A DNA stretch of 64,000 nt from Flavobacteriaceae bacterium D16. GTDB lineage: Bacteria > Bacteroidota > Bacteroidia > Flavobacteriales > Flavobacteriaceae. The notes below the pieces were generated by a model. It was not told where the DNA came from, ran no database searches, and worked only from the letters and a program-made list of their open reading frames with translations. This document shows positions 34,881-45,019 of the stretch, in pieces. Numbering within the stretch: the stretch's first letter is position 1; each line of letters starts with the position of its first letter. The DNA is taken from assembly GCA_021295155.1 (NCBI GenBank), contig JAJTJC010000034.1:1-64000 (forward strand), read 5' to 3'. The translations under genes were made by a program, and so were the position numbers.

Positions 34881-35775
34881 CTGTAATAAGTTTCGTCAAA
34901 CGTAAGAATTCCGTTTCAGACTCAAAAGGAATGGTAATCTTTCCTTTTCCGGAGTTTGATGCGGAAACCCCCACTTTAACAGAGAGGTACTTCTGTAGCG
35001 CTTCAACCTGATCTGAGCTAATTTGTGAGGATTTGGAACCTGAAGCCGATGATTTACCAGCAGATTTTGGCTTGTGATATTCCTGAACAGCCTTTTCAGT
35101 ATCCCTTACTGACCAGTTTTGTCCAACAATTTTTTCGTATAAATCAATCTGGTCGGCGGCCTCTTCAATATTAACCAGAGCCCTGCCATGACCCATGCTG
35201 ATAAATCCATCCCGAATCCCGGTCTGGATAATCGGATCCAATCGTAGTAATCGCAGGTAATTTGTGATCGTAGAACGTTTTTTTCCAACACGTTCACTGA
35301 GTTTTTCCTGCGTAAGTTCAATTTCTTCAATCAGTCGTTTGTAGGAAAGTGCAATTTCAATAGGATCCAGATCCTGACGCTGTATATTCTCTACAAGGGC
35401 CATTTCCAGCGTTTCCTGATCGTTGGCTATGCGTATATAGGCAGGGATGGTCTCCAGTCCTATTCGCTTCGATGCCCGGAATCTTCTTTCTCCGGATACC
35501 AACTGAAATTTATTAAAATCGATTTTGCGAACGGTAATGGGTTGTATTAACCCTAATTCCCGAATGGAAGAAGCCAATTCTTCCAGGCTTTCCTCATTGA
35601 AATTAGACCTGGGCTGGAAAGGGTTTACTTCTATAGTCTCAAGATCCAGCTCCACAATATTTCCGACCAGCTTTTCAGCATTCTTATCTGCAGCGGAGCG
35701 AATGTCGTTTTCTGGATCTTTGAGAAGTGCCGAGAGCCCTCTACCCAATGCCTGTTTTTTTGTTGCCCTGGCCAT
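34873..35775 (-). CDS. parB: Chromosome-partitioning protein ParB
   Basis: 300 residues. N-terminal ALGRGLSALL box, then the ParB CTPase region (IEVNPFQPRSNFNEESLEELASSI, LVSGERRFRASK, ALVENIQRQDL) and helix-turn-helix motif (LSERVGKKRSTITNYLRLLRL, GHGRALVNI). The linker (about 218-240) is Ser/Lys-rich, and the C-terminus forms the dimer domain. ParB binds parS, slides as a clamp and works with ParA in origin segregation. Its ATG overlaps the parA stop (TAATG). I found no parS-like CACGTG palindrome near it. Confidence 0.95.
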   Translation of the reverse strand: MARATKKQALGRGLSALLKDPENDIRSAADKNAEKLVGNIVELDLETIEVNPFQPRSNFNEESLEELASSIRELGLIQPITVRKIDFNKFQLVSGERRFRASKRIGLETIPAYIRIANDQETLEMALVENIQRQDLDPIEIALSYKRLIEEIELTQEKLSERVGKKRSTITNYLRLLRLDPIIQTGIRDGFISMGHGRALVNIEEAADQIDLYEKIVGQNWSVRDTEKAVQEYHKPKSAGKSSASGSKSSQISSDQVEALQKYLSVKVGVSASNSGKGKITIPFESETEFLRLTKLITGD

Positions 35776-36548
35776 TATACTGTTTCCCTGTTCTTTTTAA
35801 GTAACTCATCCGCCATGTTAAGGTAATTCAAAGCCCCTTTGCTGCTGGCATCGTACTTGATAATACTTTCTCCATAACTGGGGGCTTCACCCAGCCGTAC
35901 ATTACGTTGTATAATGGTCTCAAAGACCATATCCCCAAAATGCTTTTTCACCTCACTTACTACCTGATTGGAAAGGCGCAGCCTGGAATCATACATGGTT
36001 AATAACATTCCTTCAATATCCAGATCTGGATTGTGGATGCGTTGAATACTTTTGATAGTGTTTAGCAATTTACCAAGACCTTCCAGGGCAAAATATTCAC
36101 ACTGGATGGGTATTATGACTGAATCTGCAGATGTCAGTGCATTAAGTGTCAATAATCCGAGTGAAGGGGCACAATCGATCAAAATATAATCATATTGCTC
36201 TCTCAAATCACCAATGGCCTGCTTTAACATATACTCACGGGCATCCTTGTCTACCAGTTCAATTTCTATGGCTACCAAATCAATATGTGAAGGGATCAGG
36301 TCTACATTGGGAGATGAGGTTTTAATAATGGTCTCCCTCGCTTCTGCGGTATGTTCAAGCACCTGGTAGGTGCCCACCTCTACCTCGTCTACTTCAATAC
36401 CCAGACCAGAAGTGGCATTGGCCTGAGGATCTGCATCGATTACAAGTACGCTCTTTTCCAGAACACCCAGCGAGGCAGCCAGGTTTACAGTTGTGGTGGT
36501 TTTCCCAACCCCACCTTTCTGGTTTGCAATAGCAATAATTTTGCCCAT
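35775..36548 (-). CDS. parA: Chromosome-partitioning ATPase ParA (Soj)
   Basis: 257 residues. The deviant Walker A KGGVGKTT (11-18), LVIDADPQANATSGLG and YILIDCAPSLGLLTLNAL identify a chromosomal ParA/MinD-type ATPase. There is no N-terminal DNA-binding domain, so it is of the chromosomal rather than plasmid P1 kind. It dimerises on DNA with ATP and is stimulated by ParB. It is the first gene of the parA-parB-DUF5683-dapB run. The upstream minus-strand sequence TATTTTTA (36570-36577) is one mismatch from the -7 consensus. Confidence 0.95.
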   Translation of the reverse strand: MGKIIAIANQKGGVGKTTTTVNLAASLGVLEKSVLVIDADPQANATSGLGIEVDEVEVGTYQVLEHTAEARETIIKTSSPNVDLIPSHIDLVAIEIELVDKDAREYMLKQAIGDLREQYDYILIDCAPSLGLLTLNALTSADSVIIPIQCEYFALEGLGKLLNTIKSIQRIHNPDLDIEGMLLTMYDSRLRLSNQVVSEVKKHFGDMVFETIIQRNVRLGEAPSYGESIIKYDASSKGALNYLNMADELLKKNRETV

Positions 36549-36683
36549 GGTATAAAGTAAGTTAGGGTTTAAAAATACGATTATTTGGCTAGCGAGAAAA
36601 TGTAATTTGTTAACAGCAGGTGAATAACTTTAGCTTCCCGTGTTAAAGTTTTAGTGATACCAGTACTCAGGGAGTAAATGATA

Positions 36684-36711
36684 ACGGAAGCACCAGGATT
36701 AATGCTTCCGT
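36684..36711 (-). terminator. Possible hairpin after the methylmalonyl-CoA mutase operon
   Basis: ACGGAAGCA (36684-36692) and TGCTTCCGT (36703-36711) form a 9-bp stem with a 10-nt loop, starting 33 nt after the mutase stop at 36745. No T-run follows on the minus strand, so it may be a processing or stabilising hairpin instead of a true terminator. Confidence 0.4.
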
Positions 36712-36744
36712 ACATCGATCAGTAAAAGAAATTTTTGTGATCCT

Positions 36745-38910
36745 TCAGTCTGAAGAAGTCATCAGGATGTTTAATATATCTATGGCAGCGTCACTTATTT
36801 TGGTGCCCGGTCCAAATACGGCGGTGGCCCCGGCCTTAAAGAGGAAATCATAGTCCTGTTTTGGGATCACACCTCCTACGATTACCATGATATCTTCCCT
36901 TTCATTTTTTTTAAGTTCTTCCAGGACCTGAGGGACCAAAGTCTTGTGACCAGCTGCCAGGGAAGATACACCCAGGATATGAACATCATTTTCTACTGCC
37001 TGTTTGGCGGCTTCGGCAGGGGTTTGGAATAATGGTCCTATATCCACATCAAAACCAAGGTCTGCATAACCTGTGGCAACCACTTTCGCTCCACGGTCAT
37101 GACCGTCCTGGCCCATTTTAGCAATCATAATCCGGGGTCTGCGACCTTCCAGCTCCGCGAACCGGTCGGCTAGTTCGCGGGCCTTTTTAAAACTCTCATC
37201 GTCTTTAATTTCTTTTGCGTACACTCCGGTAAAGGATTGAATTTTAGCCTTGTATCGGTCAAAGGCTTTCTCCAGGGCATCACTAATCTCCCCTAAAGTG
37301 GCTTTGGTCCTTGCAGCCTCTACCGCTAAAGCTAATAAATTTTCATGTTCATTTTTAGCTGATTTTTGATCTGATTTCGCTTTTGCCGCCTCTGTAAGTC
37401 TTTGCAAAGCATTCTGCACAGCCTCATTATTCCTTTCAGCTTTCAATTGCTCTATCTGGGCAATTTGTTGTCTTCTCACCTCCGCATTATCTACTTCCAG
37501 TATCTGTAAGTCCTCTTCTTCATCTAGCTGATAGCGGTTTACACCCACAATAATATCCTGTCCACTGTCTATCCTCGCCTGTTTTTTAGCCGCCGCCTGT
37601 TCGATACGCATCTTAGGAATTCCAGCTTCTATGGCCTTGGTCATACCCCCGTGTTCTTCAACTTCTTGCAGTAGTTCCCAGGCTTTCCGGGCTAATTGAT
37701 CTGTAAGGTATTCCACATAATAACTACCGGCCCAGGGATCCACAGTCCTGTTAATCTGTGTTTCCTCCTGAAGGTACAATTGGGTGTTCCTGGCGATTCT
37801 GGCGGAAAAGTCTGTGGGCAATGCGATGGCCTCATCCAGGGCATTCGTATGAAGGCTTTGTGTACCTCCAAAAGCAGCTGCTGCAGCTTCTATGGTGGTG
37901 CGTGCCACATTGTTAAAGGGATCCTGTTCGGTTAAACTCCAACCGCTGGTTTGGCAATGGGTTCTCAGTGCCAGAGACTTTGGGTTTTTAGGATCGAACT
38001 GCTTGACCAACTTTGCCCAGAGCATTCTTCCAGCCCTCAATTTGGCTATTTCCATAAAATGGTTCATACCAATTGCCCAGAAAAAGGATAAACGGGGTGC
38101 AAACTGATCAATATCGAGCCCGGCCTTGAGTCCTGTTCGGATATATTCCAGTCCGTCAGCCAGGGTATAGGCAAGTTCGATGTCAGCCGTTGCACCAGCT
38201 TCCTGCATATGATATCCTGAAATACTGATGCTGTTGAAACGAGGCATTTTTTTACTGGTGTATTCGAATATATCAGCAATAATCTGCATCGAAGGTTTAG
38301 GCGGATAGATGTAGGTATTCCTAACCATAAATTCCTTAAGGATATCGTTCTGTATGGTGCCGGCAAGCTGTTCGGGATTCACACCTTGTGCTTCAGCCGC
38401 AACGATATAAAATGCCATTATAGGGAGTACCGCTCCATTCATGGTCATGGAAACCGACATTTTATCCAATGGAATACCATCAAAAAGGACCTTCATGTCT
38501 TCTACAGAATCGATGGCTACACCTGCTTTGCCCACATCTCCAACTACTCGCTCGTGATCACTGTCGTACCCGCGGTGCGTGGGGAGATCAAAGGCAACGG
38601 AAAGCCCTTTCTGTCCGGCTGCAAGATTTCTCCTGTAAAAGGCATTGCTTTCCTCTGCGGTAGAAAAACCGGCATACTGCCGTATGGTCCAGGGTCGTCT
38701 TACATACATAGTAGAGTAGGGCCCTCTGAGATAGGGAGGAATACCTGCTGCAAAATCAAGATGATTTAACTTTTCGACATCCTTTTCGGTATAAAACGAT
38801 TTTACCCCAATGTCTTCTGCGGTGGTGAATTCCCCTTGTTTTTCTGATGAGGTCACTTCACTGAGTGCAGAAGTATCCAATTGCAAATGCTCAAGGCTAG
38901 GTCTGTTCAT
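36745..38910 (-). CDS. scpA: Methylmalonyl-CoA mutase large subunit
   Basis: 721 residues. The TIM-barrel domain ([78 protein letters not shown]) is followed by a B12-binding domain beginning [17 protein letters not shown], whose DxHxxG histidine ligates cobalt. It interconverts (R)-methylmalonyl-CoA and succinyl-CoA. Between the domains a charged helical linker (about 460-570) is present. It overlaps the small-subunit gene by 14 bp. No cobalamin riboswitch was seen near the operon start. Confidence 0.96.
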   Translation of the reverse strand: MNRPSLEHLQLDTSALSEVTSSEKQGEFTTAEDIGVKSFYTEKDVEKLNHLDFAAGIPPYLRGPYSTMYVRRPWTIRQYAGFSTAEESNAFYRRNLAAGQKGLSVAFDLPTHRGYDSDHERVVGDVGKAGVAIDSVEDMKVLFDGIPLDKMSVSMTMNGAVLPIMAFYIVAAEAQGVNPEQLAGTIQNDILKEFMVRNTYIYPPKPSMQIIADIFEYTSKKMPRFNSISISGYHMQEAGATADIELAYTLADGLEYIRTGLKAGLDIDQFAPRLSFFWAIGMNHFMEIAKLRAGRMLWAKLVKQFDPKNPKSLALRTHCQTSGWSLTEQDPFNNVARTTIEAAAAAFGGTQSLHTNALDEAIALPTDFSARIARNTQLYLQEETQINRTVDPWAGSYYVEYLTDQLARKAWELLQEVEEHGGMTKAIEAGIPKMRIEQAAAKKQARIDSGQDIIVGVNRYQLDEEEDLQILEVDNAEVRRQQIAQIEQLKAERNNEAVQNALQRLTEAAKAKSDQKSAKNEHENLLALAVEAARTKATLGEISDALEKAFDRYKAKIQSFTGVYAKEIKDDESFKKARELADRFAELEGRRPRIMIAKMGQDGHDRGAKVVATGYADLGFDVDIGPLFQTPAEAAKQAVENDVHILGVSSLAAGHKTLVPQVLEELKKNEREDIMVIVGGVIPKQDYDFLFKAGATAVFGPGTKISDAAIDILNILMTSSD

Positions 38911-40288
38911 CTCGTAATCTTTTTTGTTCTTCTTTTTCAGCCAGTCGTTTTGCCAGGATAGGCTCTACTGCGGTTTTGCGAGATTTTTTCTTGAGGAACG
39001 GTGATTTTTCAAGATTATCCATTATCCGGTCATCCGGGTTGGGATATTTGTTACTCCCTATCAGAACCAGTTTCCCGGAATTGTAATCTTCCTGTTCTTT
39101 GGCAGCACTTTCCTTGATTTTACGTTGCAGGATGTGGCTTTGTATTTGCGATAGCCATCCTCCCCCTTTTTCTATGCTTTTGAAAAGGCGAAGTGCCTCC
39201 TCGGCAAGCTGTTGGGTTAGGCTTTCAATATAGTATGCGCCGTCTGCTGCATTGCTCACCTTGTCGAAATAGCTCTCTTTTTTCAGGATTAGCAGCTGGT
39301 TGCGTGATATTCGGTCACCGAATGAATTGGCCTCATGGTAAAGGGCATCATAGGGGAGATTAACTAGGGTATTGGCTCCTCCGATAACAGCAGCCATCGA
39401 TTCTGTGGTAGTTCGTAACATGTTTACATTGTAATCGTACAAGGTTTTATTACGTCGCGAAGGTTCTGTTATGATATGACACTTACCTGCAATACCATAT
39501 TCTGATGCAAGGGTATTCCATAATAGTCTTAAGGCCCTGAGTTTGGCTATTTCACTGAAATAATTGGCCCCTACGGCTAGCTCGAAGGTAACTACTGTGC
39601 CATTTGGTGAAGCTGGTTTTAAAAACTTCTGAAAACGGATCAGGTATTCATTAGCCTGAGCCAGGGCGTATGCCAATTGCTGTACGGACGTGGCTCCGGC
39701 ATTCTGGTATAAACCGGCATTCACCTGCAAAAGACGTTGCCCCGGATAGGTTTCCAGAAGGCCTCCCAACTGTTTCAGGTCTTTATTTTCGTCGGCATAC
39801 CAATTACCGGTTCTGGCCAGCTGTCCCAAAGGGTCTAAACCGAGGTGTAAATGGTTGCCTGTGTTTTTGTTATATTCCAGAAACGGTCTGATCTGTTCTA
39901 AAGAAAACACATCAAACTGCAGATATACCGGTACGGATTCCAGGTCGATAGCTTGAAAAAGAATTTCGGGAGCAACCTGGGTATTCGGAATTTCAAAAAT
40001 CAGGCTTTCCACCCCTTTAGTGAGTAAAATAAGAGCCTTCTGATTTGCCTGGGACGCTTCGGTTACAAGAATTCGTTGTCCTATAAACCACTGATTTGGT
40101 GGAAATGGTACTTTGGAAATTGCGGTTAAATCGTCCCGATTATAGAAGGGCTTTATTTTAAGACCTTCCGGACTATCCCAAACCAGGGTCTCATTATAAT
40201 CGGCCCCCTTTAAATCTACCTGGATTTTTTGTTTCCAGGCTTTGGTGGGTACCGAATCAAATTCGGTAAACAGGGTTTTTTTATTCAT
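38897..40288 (-). CDS. Methylmalonyl-CoA mutase small subunit
   Basis: 463 residues, homologous to the barrel domain of the large subunit but without a B12-binding domain. Residual family blocks include [31 protein letters not shown] and the mutase-like [25 protein letters not shown]. It is the non-catalytic partner of the heterodimer. The C-terminal 40 residues are Lys/Glu-rich. It starts 8 bp inside the FtsB/DivIC-like gene and ends inside the large-subunit gene, so the three are translationally coupled. Confidence 0.93.
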   Translation of the reverse strand: MNKKTLFTEFDSVPTKAWKQKIQVDLKGADYNETLVWDSPEGLKIKPFYNRDDLTAISKVPFPPNQWFIGQRILVTEASQANQKALILLTKGVESLIFEIPNTQVAPEILFQAIDLESVPVYLQFDVFSLEQIRPFLEYNKNTGNHLHLGLDPLGQLARTGNWYADENKDLKQLGGLLETYPGQRLLQVNAGLYQNAGATSVQQLAYALAQANEYLIRFQKFLKPASPNGTVVTFELAVGANYFSEIAKLRALRLLWNTLASEYGIAGKCHIITEPSRRNKTLYDYNVNMLRTTTESMAAVIGGANTLVNLPYDALYHEANSFGDRISRNQLLILKKESYFDKVSNAADGAYYIESLTQQLAEEALRLFKSIEKGGGWLSQIQSHILQRKIKESAAKEQEDYNSGKLVLIGSNKYPNPDDRIMDNLEKSPFLKKKSRKTAVEPILAKRLAEKEEQKRLRDEQT

Positions 40289-40613
40289 CCTTTTTGGATT
40301 TTAGGCTGTCTTCGTATTCGATGAGATAGATCTCTTCGTCCTTTTTTTTCAGGTAGTATTCTTCACGGGCAAATTTTTCCAATTCTTCAGGGTCCGATAA
40401 TTTATCCAGAATTTGCTTGTCTCTATCGATTTCTGTACGGAGAAATTCCTTCTGTTTTTCCAGTTTGTTTATTTCTTTTTTGAGCTCCAGATGGATTAAA
40501 AAGGAGTTGGTGTCAAAAAAAACCATCCAGATCACGAATACGGTCATTACAAGGATATACAGGTTGGTTAGGATACCAAACCATCTTTTCTTTTTTAAGT
40601 CTTTCCAGCCCAT
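40281..40613 (-). CDS. FtsB/DivIC-like septum formation initiator protein
   Basis: 110 residues. A short basic cytoplasmic N-terminus (GWKDLKKKRW), one membrane helix (about 12-34, FGILTNLYILVMTVFVIWMVFF), then a coiled coil (about 42-75) and the conserved EELEKFAREEYYLKKKDEE block. This is the bitopic layout of FtsB/DivIC, which links FtsL and FtsQ in the divisome. Its setting between udk and the mutase genes is typical of flavobacteria and does not suggest a shared function. The gap to udk is 5 bp. Confidence 0.88.
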   Translation of the reverse strand: MGWKDLKKKRWFGILTNLYILVMTVFVIWMVFFDTNSFLIHLELKKEINKLEKQKEFLRTEIDRDKQILDKLSDPEELEKFAREEYYLKKKDEEIYLIEYEDSLKSKKDE

Positions 40614-40618
40614 GGGAG

Positions 40619-41227
40619 TTACTGTATTTTGTCGTTGATAATGGTCCGTACTATATCGATGGCTACAGTATTGTATTTGTTATTCGGAATAATTATATCT
40701 GCGTATTCCTTTGTCGGTTCAATAAATTGATCATGCATGGGCTTGAGGGTCGACTGGTAGCGGTTGAGGACTTCTTCGATGTCTCGCCCTCTTTCGTTGA
40801 TATCCCTTTTCAAGCGGCGAATCAGTCGCTCATCCGAATCGGCATGTACATAGATTTTGATATCAAACATTTCCCTGATCAGCGGGTTGGTCATGATCAA
40901 TATCCCTTCCACTATCATGACTTTACGGGGTGCTGTTACCAATGTTTCTCTTGTCCTGTTATGATCGGCAAAGGAGTAAACAGGTTGTTCGATAGGAAGC
41001 CCTTGTTTCAGTTGTAATAAGTGCTCACCCAGCAGGTCAAAATCAATAGCTTTGGGGTGATCAAAATTTACCTGCACCCTTTCTTCATAAGTTAAATGAG
41101 AAAGGTCATTATAATAACTGTCCTGGGTTATGACGCCTACATGATCCAGGGTTAATTCCTCAATTAACTGATTTACAACTGTGGTTTTTCCACATCCTGT
41201 ACCACCGGCAATCCCAATGATTAGCAT
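40619..41227 (-). CDS. udk: Uridine kinase
   Basis: 202 residues, usual length. The P-loop GGTGCGKTT is at residues 8-16, followed by DSYYNDLSHLTYEERVQVNFDHP and VMIVEGILIMTNPLIREMFD. Udk phosphorylates uridine or cytidine with ATP or GTP in pyrimidine salvage. It is the first gene of the minus-strand unit that continues through the FtsB-like gene and both mutase subunits. A TACTTTTG promoter box lies 16 nt before the ATG. Confidence 0.96.
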   Translation of the reverse strand: MLIIGIAGGTGCGKTTVVNQLIEELTLDHVGVITQDSYYNDLSHLTYEERVQVNFDHPKAIDFDLLGEHLLQLKQGLPIEQPVYSFADHNRTRETLVTAPRKVMIVEGILIMTNPLIREMFDIKIYVHADSDERLIRRLKRDINERGRDIEEVLNRYQSTLKPMHDQFIEPTKEYADIIIPNNKYNTVAIDIVRTIINDKIQ

Positions 41228-41243
41228 AAAGCTCGTTTTACTT

Positions 41244-41251
41244 CAAAAGTA
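41244..41251 (-). promoter_or_regulatory. -7 promoter box for udk-ftsB-mutase unit
   Basis: Minus-strand TACTTTTG, exact TAnnTTTG match, 16 nt before the udk ATG. Confidence 0.55.
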
Positions 41252-41365
41252 AGGAATTGCTGCAATAGTCATGCTTCCAATATTCCTTTGATACAGATGC
41301 ATAATTACGGCAGAGAATTGAAAAAAAACATGATAAATTTCATATTTACTACTGTCGTGACCCCC

Positions 41366-41455
41366 TACATTTGTTGGGAGTTTGAGGTAAAGAAGCCCCT
41401 AATAAGACAGGGTAATCCCGGTAGTGATTCAGGCAGCCTATTGGGCTGTTTTATT
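41366..41455 (+). ncRNA. Candidate small RNA or leader upstream of the carboxylase operon
   Basis: A TACATTTG -7 box (41366-41373) is followed by about 60 nt with two small potential hairpins (CCCT/AGGG at 41397-41412; GGG/CCC around a TAA loop near 41410-41418). It ends in CAGCC-TATTG-GGCTG (41434-41448) and TTTTATT, the form of an intrinsic terminator. If real, the transcript is about 75 nt and would end some 80 nt before the biotin-carrier gene. No known RNA family is recognised. Confidence 0.35.
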
Positions 41456-41533
41456 CGGTGGATATAAACCTTATATTTATACAAAAGAAGTAATGCCAGC
41501 CTATTTTTAACCAGATTTTTCAATAAACTGCAT

Positions 41534-42019
41534 ATGCAAGACCAATTTAAGGTAAAGGTTAACGAAGAACTGGAATATCAGTTCAATTCGGGAGACCTTT
41601 CGTCACTGGATGCTCTGGCCATTTCGGCTAATTCCTACCACGTACTGATCGACAGTAAGCCTTATACCGCTCAAATTCTCCGGGCCGATTTCCATCGGAA
41701 GAGCTACGAAGTAAGGATTAATAACAACCGCTATTCCGTTTCCATTGAGGATGCTCTGGACCTTCTTATTGATAAAATGGGATTTGCGCTTTCATCGTCC
41801 CGCGACATCAGCTCTATCGAAGCACCAATGCCAGGATTGATACTGGAGATCAATGTTGAGGTAGGACAAGAAGTTAATGAGGATGATCCCCTGCTTATTC
41901 TTGAGGCCATGAAAATGGAAAATATAATCACTTCGCCTAGGCAGGGTGTTATTAAGTCCGTTCAGGTTTCCAAAGGGGATGCGGTAGATAAAGATCATTT
42001 GCTAATCGAATTTGAATAA
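41534..42019 (+). CDS. Biotin carboxyl carrier protein of acyl-CoA carboxylase
   Basis: 161 residues. The C-terminal biotinyl domain (about 92-160) starts SSIEAPMPGLI and carries biotinylated Lys127 in EAMKMEN. The N-terminal 85 residues form a separate beta-rich region resembling the carrier segment of propionyl-CoA carboxylase alpha chains. With the next two genes it gives a three-subunit carboxylase. It starts at ATG 41534 and is followed by the biotin carboxylase gene at 12 bp. The most likely complex is propionyl-CoA carboxylase, since it neighbours methylmalonyl-CoA mutase. Confidence 0.9.
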   Translation: MQDQFKVKVNEELEYQFNSGDLSSLDALAISANSYHVLIDSKPYTAQILRADFHRKSYEVRINNNRYSVSIEDALDLLIDKMGFALSSSRDISSIEAPMPGLILEINVEVGQEVNEDDPLLILEAMKMENIITSPRQGVIKSVQVSKGDAVDKDHLLIEFE

Positions 42020-42031
42020 GCGTACAGACCA

Positions 42032-43474
42032 ATGAAAAAAATCTTAGTAGCCAATCGCGGTGAGATTGCCATAAGAGTGATGAAAACCGCCAAAAAGATG
42101 GGAATTAAAACTGTAGCGGTTTATTCTGCGGCTGACCGAAATGCCCCTCATGTACTATATGCAGATGAGGCTGTTTTTATAGGAGAAGCGCCTTCCAACC
42201 AATCCTACCTAAGAGGAGATAAAATTATTGAAGTAGCCAAAACCCTTAATGCCGATGCAATCCACCCTGGGTACGGATTTCTCAGCGAGAACGCCGATTT
42301 TGCGGAGGAGGTAGAAGGCAACGGACTCATTTTTATCGGACCTAAGTCTAAAGCTATTCGGGTAATGGGCAGTAAACTAGCGGCCAAGGAAGCTGTAAAG
42401 CAATACAACATTCCTATGGTGCCCGGAATAGACGAGGCCATTACGGATGTTGCTAAGGCCAAAATTATAGCCAGGAAAATTGGTTTTCCCATTCTTATAA
42501 AAGCTTCCGCAGGTGGCGGTGGTAAAGGGATGCGGATTGTGGAAAAGGAGATAGACCTGGAGTCCCAGATGAACCGAGCCATAAGTGAGGCGACTTCAGC
42601 ATTTGGTGACGGATCGGTATTTATTGAAAAGTATGTGACTTCTCCCCGTCATGTTGAGATACAGATAATGGCAGATAGCCATGGAAATATTCTTTATTTC
42701 TTTGAACGTGAATGCAGCGTACAAAGACGGCACCAGAAAGTTGTTGAGGAAGCTCCCTCGGCCATCCTGAGCCCAGAACTTCGCAAAGAGATGGGTGTGG
42801 CAGCTACCAAGGTGGCTGAGTCTTGTGATTACCTTGGTGCAGGAACGGTTGAATTCCTTATGGACGCCGACCTTAATTACTACTTCCTTGAAATGAATAC
42901 GCGTCTTCAGGTAGAACACCCGGTAACAGAACTCATAACCGATGTGGATTTGGTTGAGCTTCAGATTCGGGTAGCCAGGGGTGAGGCATTGCCTATTAAG
43001 CAAGACGACTTAAAAATCAACGGTCATGCTGTAGAACTTCGGGTATATGCCGAAGACCCCCTGAACGATTTTTTACCCAGTGTAGGTAAACTGGAAAGGT
43101 ATAGACTGCCGGTTGGAGAAGGTATTCGTGTAGATAATGGTTTTGAAGAGGGAATGGACGTGCCCATTTATTATGATCCCATGCTCTCCAAACTGATCAC
43201 CTACGGAAAAAGCAGGGAGGAAGCTATTGAATTGATGATTGAGGCTATTGATAAGTATGAGGTAAAGGGAGTAATGACTACACTTCCTTTCGGACGCTTT
43301 GTATGTGAACACGAAGCATTCAGGTCTGGAAATTTTGATACCCATTTTGTCAAGAATTACTATTCCCCTGAAATGCTTAAAAAGAATACGGAGGAAGAAG
43401 CTCGTATTGCGGCTGTTATCGCTTTGAAACAATACCTGAAAGACCAAAAGTTACTGCGTATCCCAAACAACTAA
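42032..43474 (+). CDS. accC: Biotin carboxylase subunit of acyl-CoA carboxylase
   Basis: 480 residues. ATP-grasp biotin carboxylase: ILVANRGEIAIRVMKTAKKMG, AIHPGYGFLSENADFA, the glycine-rich lid KASAGGGGKGMRIVE, FFERECSVQRRHQKVVEEAP and FLEMNTRLQVEHPVTE. It carboxylates the biotin on the carrier protein using bicarbonate and ATP. There is no fused biotinyl domain, as expected from the separate upstream carrier. The gene symbol reflects the enzyme family; the acyl substrate is set by the carboxyltransferase. It is 3 bp from the next gene. Confidence 0.93.
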   Translation: MKKILVANRGEIAIRVMKTAKKMGIKTVAVYSAADRNAPHVLYADEAVFIGEAPSNQSYLRGDKIIEVAKTLNADAIHPGYGFLSENADFAEEVEGNGLIFIGPKSKAIRVMGSKLAAKEAVKQYNIPMVPGIDEAITDVAKAKIIARKIGFPILIKASAGGGGKGMRIVEKEIDLESQMNRAISEATSAFGDGSVFIEKYVTSPRHVEIQIMADSHGNILYFFERECSVQRRHQKVVEEAPSAILSPELRKEMGVAATKVAESCDYLGAGTVEFLMDADLNYYFLEMNTRLQVEHPVTELITDVDLVELQIRVARGEALPIKQDDLKINGHAVELRVYAEDPLNDFLPSVGKLERYRLPVGEGIRVDNGFEEGMDVPIYYDPMLSKLITYGKSREEAIELMIEAIDKYEVKGVMTTLPFGRFVCEHEAFRSGNFDTHFVKNYYSPEMLKKNTEEEARIAAVIALKQYLKDQKLLRIPNN

Positions 43475-43477
43475 AAC

Positions 43478-45019
43478 ATGGATCCAAAAATTAAAAATCT
43501 TAATGAGCGCATCGCCCAGGCTCATCTCGGTGGTGGTGAAGAGCGAATTGCAAAACAACACGCCAAACAAAAACTTACAGCAAGGGAAAGGATACAATTT
43601 CTTTTGGATGAGGGATCTTTTGAAGAAATGGGTATCCTGGTGACCCACCGGACTACCGATTTTGGTATGGACAAAGAAGTGTATTACGGTGATGGTGTGG
43701 TTACTGGTTATGGTACCATAAACGGCAGACTGGTTTATGTTTATGCCCAGGATTTTACCGTTTTTGGGGGGGCATTATCCGAAACCCATGCAGAGAAGAT
43801 ATGTAAGATTATGGATCTGGCTATGAAAGTTGGTGCTCCGGTAATTGGTTTAAATGATTCCGGAGGTGCACGAATTCAGGAAGGGGTGAGATCCCTGGGT
43901 GGTTACGCCGATATATTTTATCGAAATGTACTATCCTCCGGGGTAGTACCCCAGATCTCGGCCATTATGGGGCCATGTGCAGGAGGTGCTGTTTACTCGC
44001 CGGCTATGACAGATTTCATCATTATGGTGGAACAGACCAGTTATATGTTTGTTACCGGTCCCAATGTTGTTAAAACGGTGACCAATGAGGAGGTAACCGC
44101 TGAAGAGCTTGGAGGAGCCAGTACCCATGCCGTAAAATCAGGTGTGGCCCACAGGACCGCTGCCAATGATGTGGCCTGTATGGAGGATATAAAAAAATTA
44201 TTGAGCTACTTACCTCAGAGTAATCGAGAGAAGCCCGCAAATTTGCCCTACGAGTTGAAGGATGAAGTTCGAGACGAACTTACAGGGATTATACCGGATA
44301 ACCCCAACAAGCCTTACGACATGCATGATGTTATCAATGGCATCATTGACCAGGATTCTTTTTATGAGATCCATAAAGACTATGCAGAGAACATTATTGT
44401 TGGTTTCGCCCGATTAGGAGGAAGAAGTATCGGAATCATTGCTAACCAGCCAATGTTCCTGGCAGGGGTCCTGGGTACTCAGACTTCAGTAAAAGCGGCT
44501 CGTTTTGTACGTTTCTGCGATAGTTTTAATATACCCATGCTTGTGCTGGAAGATGTACCCGGGTTCCTGCCCGGTACAAACCAGGAATGGAATGGGATCA
44601 TTGTACATGGCTCCAAACTATTGTATGCCTTCTGCGAAGCTACGGTTCCCAGGGTGACTGTAATAACGCGAAAAGCATATGGTGGTGCTTACGATGTAAT
44701 GAATTCCAAACATATCGGGGCCGATTTCAATTTTGCCTGGCCAACTGCTGAGATTGCCGTAATGGGCGCTAAAGGCGCCAGTGAAATCATCTTCCGAAAA
44801 GAAATTGCCAGCGCCGAAGATCCTGTGAAAAAACTGGCTGAGAAGGAAGCCCAGTACGCGAAGAAATTTGCTGACCCATATAGCGCCGCAAAAAGAGGGT
44901 TTATTGATGAGGTGATCCTGCCCAAAAATACAAGGAGGAAGCTTATTAAAGCCTTCAGTATGTTGGAAAACAAAGAAGTAGCGGCCCCAAAAAGGAAGCA
45001 CGGTAATATTCCTCTCTAG
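43478..45019 (+). CDS. Acyl-CoA carboxylase carboxyltransferase (propionyl-CoA carboxylase beta type)
   Basis: 513 residues with the two crotonase-like carboxyltransferase halves: [20 protein letters not shown] and [18 protein letters not shown] in the first, [20 protein letters not shown] and [12 protein letters not shown] in the second. Length and sequence fit PccB-like chains that transfer carboxyl from biotin to propionyl-CoA, giving (S)-methylmalonyl-CoA. An acetyl-CoA specificity cannot be excluded by eye. It ends the three-gene carboxylase operon and is followed by 131 bp without an evident terminator. Confidence 0.93.
   Translation: MDPKIKNLNERIAQAHLGGGEERIAKQHAKQKLTARERIQFLLDEGSFEEMGILVTHRTTDFGMDKEVYYGDGVVTGYGTINGRLVYVYAQDFTVFGGALSETHAEKICKIMDLAMKVGAPVIGLNDSGGARIQEGVRSLGGYADIFYRNVLSSGVVPQISAIMGPCAGGAVYSPAMTDFIIMVEQTSYMFVTGPNVVKTVTNEEVTAEELGGASTHAVKSGVAHRTAANDVACMEDIKKLLSYLPQSNREKPANLPYELKDEVRDELTGIIPDNPNKPYDMHDVINGIIDQDSFYEIHKDYAENIIVGFARLGGRSIGIIANQPMFLAGVLGTQTSVKAARFVRFCDSFNIPMLVLEDVPGFLPGTNQEWNGIIVHGSKLLYAFCEATVPRVTVITRKAYGGAYDVMNSKHIGADFNFAWPTAEIAVMGAKGASEIIFRKEIASAEDPVKKLAEKEAQYAKKFADPYSAAKRGFIDEVILPKNTRRKLIKAFSMLENKEVAAPKRKHGNIPL

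Larger units (their letters stand above)
41228..41533. other. 306-bp divergent intergenic region
   Basis: This is the longest non-coding stretch in the window, between udk (minus) and the biotin carrier gene (plus). It holds the udk promoter box, a plus-strand TAnnTTTG box at 41366-41373, a hairpin with a T-run at 41433-41455, and an AT-rich segment with TATTTTTA at 41502-41509, one mismatch from the -7 consensus and 24 nt before the ATG at 41534. No open frame of note is present. Confidence 0.7.

Noticed and set aside
34873-36744. parS sites around parAB
   Set aside because: I looked for TGTTTCACGTGAAACA-like palindromes and found none; the CCCACGTGGG at about 28,810 is inside a rhomboid gene and does not match.
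41228-41533. Cobalamin riboswitch for the B12-dependent mutase unit
   Set aside because: No B12-box sequence is present on the minus strand upstream of udk.
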